Positions 57,512-64,000 of a stretch of 64,000 nt of DNA are shown one piece after another (within the stretch, counting starts at the first letter, position 1; every line of letters starts with the position of its first letter). The notes under the pieces are model-generated. The model searched no databases, had not been told where the DNA came from, and worked only from the letters and a program-made list of their open reading frames with translations. The stretch lies in NCBI RefSeq assembly GCF_022682495.2, contig NC_071393.1, positions 112,980,239-113,044,238 of the forward strand. The letters are read 5' to 3'. The position numbers were made by a program, and so were the translations under genes. The DNA is from Desmodus rotundus (taxonomy: Eukaryota; Chordata; Mammalia; Chiroptera; Phyllostomidae).

Positions 57512-57736
57512 GCCCTGGCTGGTGTGGCTCAGTTGGTTGGGCATGTACTTCCCACAAACAGAAAGGTTTCCAGTTTGATTCCTGGTCAGGGCACATGCTT
57601 AGGCTGCAGGCTCAGTCCCCAGTCAGGGCATGTACAGAAGGTAGCCAATCAATGTTTCTCTCTCACATCAGTGTTTCTCTCACTCTCTTTCTCCCTCCCG
57701 TTCCCTCTGTCTAAAATCAAAATTTTTCTAAAAATT
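57512..57736 (+). mobile_element. Bat VES SINE
   Basis: It has the head GCCCTGGCTGGTGTGGCTCAG, TTTCCAGTTTGATTCCTGG, CAATCAATGTTTCTCTCTC and the tail CTAAAATCAAAATTTTTC. It is the same tail subtype as 35021-35256. TATCAAG recurs at both flanks, so the target-site duplication is short or degraded. Confidence 0.92.
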
Positions 57737-58539
57737 AAGTATCAAGCATAGGGGTGCAATGTGAGGAAAGACTAGCAGGGTTTGGACTCATGCTTCTGCC
57801 AAGAAGACCAAAGGGCAGTCTACGTCACCTGAAGTCTAGAAAGTAATGCAAAGGAATAAATGGGAACATAGACTTGCTCACTAAACCCTAGAATTCCTGA
57901 ACCAGAATCTCAAATCTGTTGATACACATTTAGAACCAATATCACCCAGGAGCTGATTTATGTTTTCAAGCTGAAAACATAAATAGGAAGGTTTAACATC
58001 TTCAGAGGTCCTAAGTGCACAACTGATTATTAATGGGACAGAGAAACTGGAAGCCAAGCCTCTATCTCCCAAAAACTACCCCTCAGAGCCCTTGGTAGAC
58101 AGGTACTGAATTGGAGGAACCACAAGACTATCAAATTATGGCCAATACTGTGGTGTTGATGTCATTTAATGCCCGACAATAACCTCATGGATACTGACAT
58201 TGCCACAAATGCATAAGAAATTTCAGAGAGAGTCTTCCCAGGGAGGGCCTGTCCTTCATTCGCATGTATAAACCCTCTCCCCAAAGCACATATAAATGGA
58301 CGGTATTCTCTAGAAGGCACATGTTTTTATTTGTGCTAACAAATGACTATCTTTCCCAGCAAAGTGACTAAACAGAGCTCTAATAAATCCATTCGCCAAT
58401 GGCTATGTCCCTTCAGGAGACAACATTCCCCATCCCACCTCTGACTAGTGCAAATATGACCTATGGTGAGCAGCCTATGTCGGTGGTGCAGAAAATCCTA
58501 GAGCTGGGAGAAACTGCAAAAAGATCTGCCCCTGCCTCT

Positions 58540-58655
58540 AGGCATGGAAAGTGTTGTTATTCCCACTTTACAGATGAGACAGTTTCCTTCTAGAGTGAAG
58601 ACTAAACGGCTTGCCCAAAGTCACATTATTAGGAAGAAACTGAGGAAGGCCAAGA
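58540..58655 (-). mobile_element. MIR-family fragment
   Basis: TTATTCCCACTTTACAGATG, AGACAGTTTCCTTCTAGAGTG and GGCTTGCCCAAAGTCACATT match reverse MIR. Confidence 0.7.
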
Positions 58656-58659
58656 ACAG

Positions 58660-59993
58660 TATCCCTGGGATGACCCACTCAGCTCTGTTGTCAGCAGAAG
58701 CCAACCCCTTCTGAGCTCTGTCCCAAGGCTGGACATGGGAAGAGGCTCTTCTATGACATCTCTCCCTCGGTTCTACACACACCCTTCTCCATGAGTTCCT
58801 TCCTTTGCTCTTCTGGAAGCTGTATGTTTTCATTTCCCACAGAAAGTGTTTTCAGCAGGTTCTTGGAACAGTTTGACATGCCCCCTTCCTATAGAGTCCT
58901 CTTTTGCTCTTCACACCTTCTCCTGCTACTGCATATTGCTTGTGGACACAAGCAGGAATTCAGAGACAAAGTTCTCCTTTCTCACCCCCATCCTTCTTGG
59001 AAAGTCTACCCTCCCATAAGCTGAAGGTCCTGGGGAAAGTCATTCTACTTTCTTCTTCACAGCTCTCACTCTGAAAAAGGACAGAACACCCAGCTCAAGG
59101 AGTGTCCATGGGGAGAGTTACTGAGGCAATAGACGTGTGACCCCCACAGCGTAAGGAGGACTAAACAGGGCAGTAACCTGAAAACTATTTCAGGAGAATT
59201 CTGGACTATGAAAAGAGATGACCACACAGAAGATGTATTTCATCCCACAATTCTTAAGAGGCTTCTCCTTCACTGCTTAGCCAGATTTTGGAGCTTAGAC
59301 CTGTGACTAAAGACAGGTGGCTGCTGCCCTGGGAGCTCTGCTCCTCCAACACACATCCAGTACCCCAGCTGGCCTGACCCATCTCACCTAAACTGGGCAG
59401 GCCTCATAAGATAGGCCATGAGTATTTAAACAGGTTGCCGAGTTTCCATCAATTTTGCAATTGCCAAATTGAAAAAGAAGTACCTCAAATCTGGCTACAC
59501 AATACAACTGCAATACGGCACTGAAAAAAAAAAAGGCAATGCCACTTGCTTTCTTGAGGATGTCCTGACTGGGCTACCACTGTCTCAGAGAGCAAAGGAT
59601 TGGCTTCAGTGATCATCTAAGCCCTTGGCATGAGGAGAGGAGGAAGGAGAGACCCAAGCCACCTCCTAGCTCTTGCTTAGTCATAAGAATTCTTCAAAAT
59701 CTGATATCAAAACTTCTGTCACCCCACACTCCACCAGCCATCATGTTGAGTTTCAGTGGACAAGAATCTGTGTCCTTAGATCCTGCCACTGGATTCTTAG
59801 CCCAGAAACAAATTCAAGTGAGAAAACTGAAGGAGAGTTTGGGGGCAAAACTGCCAGTAGTGTCTGCTGATCCTGCATACCTGTGATGGAACCAAAGTTC
59901 AACATTAACACAAATACGAGGAACATTTTAAAGAGCAGGGCAGAAGGACAGAAGGATACGGCAGAGAATGAGGGGGTAGAATATTGAAAGGTT
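58660..59993. other. Exon-proximal intron 2, no repeat recognised
   Basis: This is the first 1.3 kb of intron 2 after the donor, with one A-run at 59523-59534. It may hold splicing enhancers, but I cannot define any. Confidence 0.4.
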
Positions 59994-59999
59994 ACTTAC
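59994..59999 (-). promoter_or_regulatory. SLC8A3: 5' splice site of SLC8A3 intron 2 (GTAAGT)
   Basis: On the minus strand the exon ends GAAACTGT and is followed by GTAAGT, a near-perfect donor. The exon stops after the second base of a Val codon, so the next exon must supply the third base. That fits the known joint in NCX genes, where this large exon is followed by mutually exclusive small exons. Reading through the donor meets a TAA at once, which is why the open frame appears to end here. Confidence 0.93.
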
Positions 60000-61849
60000 A
60001 CAGTTTCATCATTCTTGAACTCCAGCTCCCCATATGTGTCTTCAAAATCCTCACCACCACCCTTGGCTGTGCCTTCTACTGTCCTAAATGGGACGATGAC
60101 TGTGCCCCGGGCACCTGATGTCCGCAGAACCTTGACTTCCATGACACCAATACTCTCACTGACATGAATAGTGTCACATTCAAAAGTGAAGATGCCTGCA
60201 TGGTCATCATCCAAGATAGTGACGGTGGCCACGCAAGGAGACACCAGGACAGCCCGAGGCAAGGGAAGACTATTAAGTACAGGCGGAGACATCCCCTCCT
60301 CTGGCTGCTCCTCCTCCATGCGGACATTGCTCAACCTGACAAAGAAGTGTTCATCCTCCTCAAAAATGTCATCATCAATGATGCCCACAGAGAACTCCTT
60401 CTGGGTCTCTCCTGGCTTCAGAACCACGGTGCCCTCTGTGAATTCATAGTCAGCTCCTGCGTTGGCAGAACCATCCTCTGTTTTGTAGTCCACATACATG
60501 GTCTTGGACGTGTCCCCCCCTTTCCTCACCACTGTCAGGAGGACAGCCCCACAGTTCTCCAGGCACTGGTAAGAGCACGGGTCAAAGAAGACCTTGGAGA
60601 CAAAGTCCTCGGGCTCCTCAGCGTGCACCTCACTCATGCTGGAAGACTTTTTGGCTTGTTCTGCAGCATGTTTCTTCAGGATATTGCCTGCGCCAGTCAT
60701 CATACGGGTGGCTTGAATCCGGTAGAAGGCGCGGCTCTTCTGTTGATGGGAGAGAGCATAGTAATTGGCCATCTCCACCAGCTGATCTAAATCCTTCTCT
60801 GGGTGTTTTTGCTTTAGATCCTTGAGAATCCGGATCATCTCCCTGCGGGACTCATCCACTTCCTTCCCTTCCAGGGGCACCAGATTCCCATCTAGGAAGT
60901 GGGAATTCATCATTTTCCCATCCATCTCAATGCCCTTGGGGTGGTCACCCTCTGTCTCTATGATAATTCCTCGGTGTTTATCTGTGCGGTACTTTTTGTG
61001 CATGTATTTGTAGAAGAGCAGTCGCCTATCTGCCACCCAGGCCAGAAGGACACACACTGGAAAAAAGAAGAGAGTGAGGAGGCCTTCCCAAACCTGGACC
61101 ACACCAGGAGAGAAGACGGCCAGGATCATATAGAGCCAGATGTAGGCAAAGATGCTCCACGCAGCAGTGACGAAGAAAACCCGCAGGTGCTTGATCTTGC
61201 GAGTCTCTCCGTCGGGGATCACATACACGCAGATGCCAATGATGATGAACATGTTGAAGGCTGCACTGCCTACGATGGTAGAAGGTCCCAGATCACCAGC
61301 AATGAACCCGTGACCACAAACCTCAATTAAAGAGAGGAGGATCTCAGGAGCAGAGGAACCGAGGGCCATAAGCGTCAGGTTGGAGACAGTTTCGTTCCAC
61401 ACCCGAATCGTTGTTGTGCTGGTCTCTCCATTGGGCTTTTTGATAGTCACCTCTCTCTCTTGAGAAGTGATGACTTCAATAGATGCCATGAAGCGGTCAG
61501 CAATGATGGATACTCCAAGGAACATGTATATCAGGGCCACAAAGTAGACAATGACCCTGGCAATCTTATCCCCAAGGGAAGGGTTCTCTGGGTACCAGAT
61601 TGGTAAGATGACACCCTCCTTGCACTCCGATGACCCTGAACAGGACTCATTGTTTTGCCCTGTGCTGGGCACATCCCCTGAGCCACCAGCCTCTGCCCGA
61701 AGACCATTCAGGAAGAGCACAAAAGTAATCAGCCCAAAATGGAGGAAGGCAGAGGTGAGAGGCTGCAACCTTAACCACGCCATACACGAGACTTAGCCAC
61801 TGGCTTCCACCGACCACAGCACCAATGGTCCTCCTGATGGGCCAGAGAC
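60000..61849 (-). CDS. SLC8A3: SLC8A3 exon 2: sodium/calcium exchanger 3 (NCX3), N-terminal 594 residues
   Basis: NCX3 is a plasma-membrane antiporter exchanging about three Na+ for one Ca2+, mainly in brain and skeletal muscle. Coding begins at the ATG at 61783 and runs to 60000, giving 594 codons plus two bases of codon 595. Visible features: signal peptide at residues 1-30; Asn-Glu-Ser glycosylation site at 45; hydrophobic segments near 73-95, 133-155, 169-190, 204-222 and 230-250. The alpha-1 repeat has GSSAPE at 142-147 and GPSTIVGSAAFN at 166-177. A basic XIP-like autoinhibitory segment spans about 253-272. A cytosolic loop follows, then CBD1 (about 398-530) with acidic Ca2+-binding clusters at 470-477 and 525-527, and the first part of CBD2 (531-594). 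The start is supported by an in-frame TAA at 61793-61795. The N-terminus (MAWLRLQPLT) matches NCX3 as I remember it, not NCX1 or NCX2. The frame is open throughout, so the gene looks functional. The rest of CBD2 and the C-terminal membrane half lie outside the window. Confidence 0.97.
61784..61849 (-). other. SLC8A3: SLC8A3 5'UTR portion carried on exon 2
   Basis: These 66 bases lie between the inferred splice acceptor and the ATG. An in-frame TAA four codons upstream of the ATG rules out N-terminal extension in this exon. The start context has T at -3 and G at +4, so it is only partly Kozak-like. The promoter and the non-coding first exon must lie beyond 64000, because NCX genes begin translation in their large second exon. 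Confidence 0.8.
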
Positions 61850-61900
61850 CTAGAAGAGAACAGAGAGGCAGGAAAAGGCATGAGGAAAAGAGAGACAGCA
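61850..61900 (-). promoter_or_regulatory. SLC8A3: 3' splice site of SLC8A3 intron 1
   Basis: Read on the minus strand, a long pyrimidine-rich tract (CTCTCTTTTCCT, then CCTGCCTCTCTG) ends in TTCTCTTCTAG immediately before GTCTCTGG. The AG occupies 61851-61850, making 61849 the first exonic base. The tract strength and the distance to the ATG fit the expected start of exon 2. There is no transcript evidence here, so the exact junction is an inference. Confidence 0.8.
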
Positions 61901-63164
61901 AATGGCAGGTTCCCACCAATACAGACTGATATTTCACCTCGAATGACATATTGCACTAACATATGGGACAGTCTCTCACTTGGAAAAATACTTATCAGTG
62001 GGAGGCACAAATAGCTGCTCTGTCCTCAGGACCATCTGGTGGAGACTCAGTTGAAGAATGGCTTAAAATAGCTGGGAATGTTGGTAATGGAAACATAAGT
62101 GATGCCCGTCTTGTCCTGTCTCCCAACCCTACTGTTATCTGTGAGAGTCCTAAAGAATCTACCTAAAATAGGCCAAGAATGACCTAAATTTTTGTCCCCA
62201 CTTATACTATTTCTAGGGTTTTCAGCCTTCTTTACCTCACAGTCATCATATTCACAAATCTCGCATAACATAGGTTCGCAAGAGCGTATATTGACTTGAA
62301 CTTTTATCACGTGCTAACTTCCAACATAGAACACCTTGTTTGTGTGCAATTGAGCCCACTTGGGAGAAACTCCTTCTCTCAATGCAAAACTTCTGCAGGC
62401 AAGCTGTCATTCTGAGGTTGCTGGGGAAATCAAAGGAGGTGATTTCTGTGGTGAGTGCTACCTGCAGTGTAGCTAATCCGAGGCCCTGTAAACTGTGCCC
62501 AAGACCTTCAGCAAAACAGGCTTATGAAACAGGTTCAGTATCCAGTTACAGGAAGATGAAGATCGGTTAGCCGCTCAGATTCCAAACCCAAACACTGAAA
62601 GAGCCAAGTAGTGGAAATCAGTGTTAATAAAACATGCCAGTGGCTTTCAAATAAGTTTTTTTAAAAAAAAACTGTAGACAAGATTTTAGGGTGAAATGCA
62701 GCCTCATCTGCTGGTTTCGAGTCATTAAAAGGTGAGCATGAGTTCGGAAGAAATTCAGTTGAAACTACAGACCCATCTTTCTACTCACTGCCTCATTCAG
62801 AGAGCACAAAATGCAAATGACCATGCAATAGATTTTTTAAAAAGCTACTTGCCCATTTTTCCACCTCTGCTACAACCACGTGGGGTACTTTTAGTAACAG
62901 AATGCTGGTTCACATCTGTACAGTGCCTTAAGGATTCAAAGTCTTTGTCTTCCATACCTGCTCCTCCTTTTCTGCCGCTTCCCGTCTCAGAAAATAGCAC
63001 GTCCACCCGCACGGTTACTCGTGCTCAAAAACAGAGGTTGTCTGCAAGCCTTCCTTCTCCTACGTGTCCCTTATCCAATCCAGCACTAAATCCTATCCAC
63101 TCTCCGTCACCACCATCACAGCCCGAGACGCCAGGACTCCTCACCTGAGGAATCTATGCAGAAC

Positions 63165-63812
63165 CCACCAAACTGAGCTCACTGCTCCAACTCTTGCTGT
63201 TCTCTCATCCATTTCCTCACAAAACCACAGACATCTTTTTTAAAAAATCCAAACCTATGCTATCACTCTCCTATTTGAAACCCTTCATCACTTTCCTTTT
63301 GCTTTTAATATAAAGCACACAGTCCTTCCTGTGACTTACAAAGCTTGGCCTGAGCTGCCTACTTCCTTCTTTCCCCCGCTTTATCTTTTGCCACTCTCCC
63401 TCTTACTACCTTTCAGCAACAATGGACTTTATATTGGTTTTTTCCACCCCAGGACCTTTGCACATGACATCATCCACGCATGCCTGATGTGACAGTTTCT
63501 TCTTTGCAGCCACACTCTTACCAACCCTTTAGATCACAGTGTCAATGTCACTTTCTCAGAAAAACTTTCCCTCACCCCCCAAAATGGTCAACTCCCCCCA
63601 TCATGGCCTCTCATCACCCTCTTTACTTTTCTGTCATGGCATTTACAAAACTTTGAATACAAATATCTTTTTTGTGAGATTATATGATTAATATATCACT
63701 CATCCACTAAACTGTGAATGATATAAAGGCAAAGACTATGTCTATTCTGTTTATCCTGGTATTCTAAGTAATTAGTTAGCAGCTGCTCAGTAAGTGTATA
63801 TTTCTGGAATAC
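63165..63812 (+). mobile_element. L2 LINE, long fragment with 3' end
   Basis: ATTTGAAACCCTTCATCACTT, GACTTACAAAGCTTGGCCTG, CCCAGGACCTTTGCACATG, AAACTGTGAATGATATAAAGG and AGCAGCTGCTCAGTAAGTG follow L2 order for over 600 bases. Confidence 0.75.
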
Positions 63813-63854
63813 ATATACTGTCGTCACTAAGGTAGTTTCCTCAGTGCTATGAAC

Positions 63855-64000
63855 GTGAATTGTGTCCCCCTTCCCCGCACCCCTGGAACCAAATCCATGT
63901 GTTGAAGCCCTAAGCCCCTATGTGACAGTACAGTGAGATGGGCTTTTAGGATGTAATTAAGGTATAATGAGGTCAAAGGGCAAAGGGTAGGGTCCTAATA
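63855..64000 (+). mobile_element. MaLR-type LTR, 5' part, cut by the window edge
   Basis: GTGAATTGTGTCCCCCTTCC, ATCCATGTGTTGAAGCCC, TAAGCCCCTATGTGAC and GATGTAATTAAGG match the 5' end of MLT1/MST-type LTRs. Confidence 0.8.

Larger units (their letters stand above)
1..59999 (-). other. SLC8A3: SLC8A3 intron 2 (partial, 5' part)
   Basis: Everything below 60000 lies downstream of the exon 2 donor on the coding strand. No stretch shows a long open frame, codon bias or recognisable protein, apart from decayed L1 ORF2. NCX3 is known to have a very large intron at this position, so the whole block is best read as intronic. About half is recognisable old repeats, listed individually. Regions not listed separately are AT/GC-balanced unique-looking sequence in which I see no feature. 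A nested non-coding RNA gene cannot be excluded. Confidence 0.85.
61850..64000 (-). other. SLC8A3: SLC8A3 intron 1 (partial, 3' part)
   Basis: This lies upstream of exon 2 in gene direction. Positions 61900 to about 63160 show no repeat family I recognise and no convincing open frame. From about 63170 to the edge it is L2 and then a MaLR LTR. Confidence 0.8.

Noticed and set aside
1..59999. Later SLC8A3 exons (CBD2 cassettes or C-terminal exons)
   Set aside because: I looked for frames resembling the CBD2 continuation on the minus strand and found none. Short exons of about 100 bases or less could be missed by eye, so this is an absence of evidence.
60164..60790. 208-residue open frame on the plus strand opposite SLC8A3 exon 2
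   Set aside because: It lies wholly within strongly conserved coding sequence on the other strand and has no recognisable domain. Antisense open frames arise naturally from codon bias in a long exon.
1..64000. CRISPR arrays, operons, prophage or other prokaryotic systems
   Set aside because: Bat SINEs, LINEs and a spliced mammalian gene show this is a mammalian chromosome. No regularly spaced repeats of CRISPR type were seen.

Overview
The window is mammalian nuclear DNA, almost certainly from a bat. The only protein-coding sequence I can support is one large exon on the minus strand, exon 2 of SLC8A3 (sodium/calcium exchanger 3, NCX3), at 60000-61849. The bat assignment rests on at least nine copies of the tRNA-derived VES SINE (head of the form GCCCTGGCYGGTGGCTCAG, a box-B-like GGTTYGATCC segment, a TCTCTC-rich middle, and an AAAATCAATAAACAT tail). 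This family is typical of yangochiropteran bats. The tail variant ending ATCCTCGGGTGAGGAT reminds me of phyllostomid and related noctilionoid bats, but I cannot fix the family.

Layout, read in gene direction (minus strand, high to low coordinates). Positions 64000-61850 are the 3' end of intron 1, mainly an L2 relic and the start of a MaLR LTR that runs off the edge. Positions 61849-60000 are exon 2: 66 nt of 5'UTR, the ATG at 61783, and 594 codons plus two bases of the next, ending at a GTAAGT donor. Positions 59999-1 are the first 60 kb of intron 2. NCX3 is known to have a very long intron here, before the small alternatively spliced exons that finish its second calcium-binding domain. I saw none of those later exons and no nested gene.

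The intron is a record of transposons of different ages. The old layer is dozens of MIR and L2 fragments, hAT-Charlie and Tigger-type DNA elements, and MaLR (MLT1-type) LTRs. The middle layer is a decayed L1 fragment and a mariner-type MITE nested in an MLT1. The younger layer is VES SINEs, several still flanked by target-site duplications (TSDs), a 5'-truncated L1 with a perfect 18-bp TSD (13013-13782), and a solo class-II-like LTR with a 6-bp TSD (35763-36326). Several insertions can be ordered in time because they split older elements.

I found no new gene system. The most useful observations are the dated and nested insertions, a tandem SINE pair that may have moved as one unit, a few G-quadruplex or Z-DNA-prone tracts, and some repeat-free blocks that could be conserved regulatory DNA. 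Repeat family names come from recalled consensus sequences, and boundaries of old fragments are good to roughly 10-30 bases.
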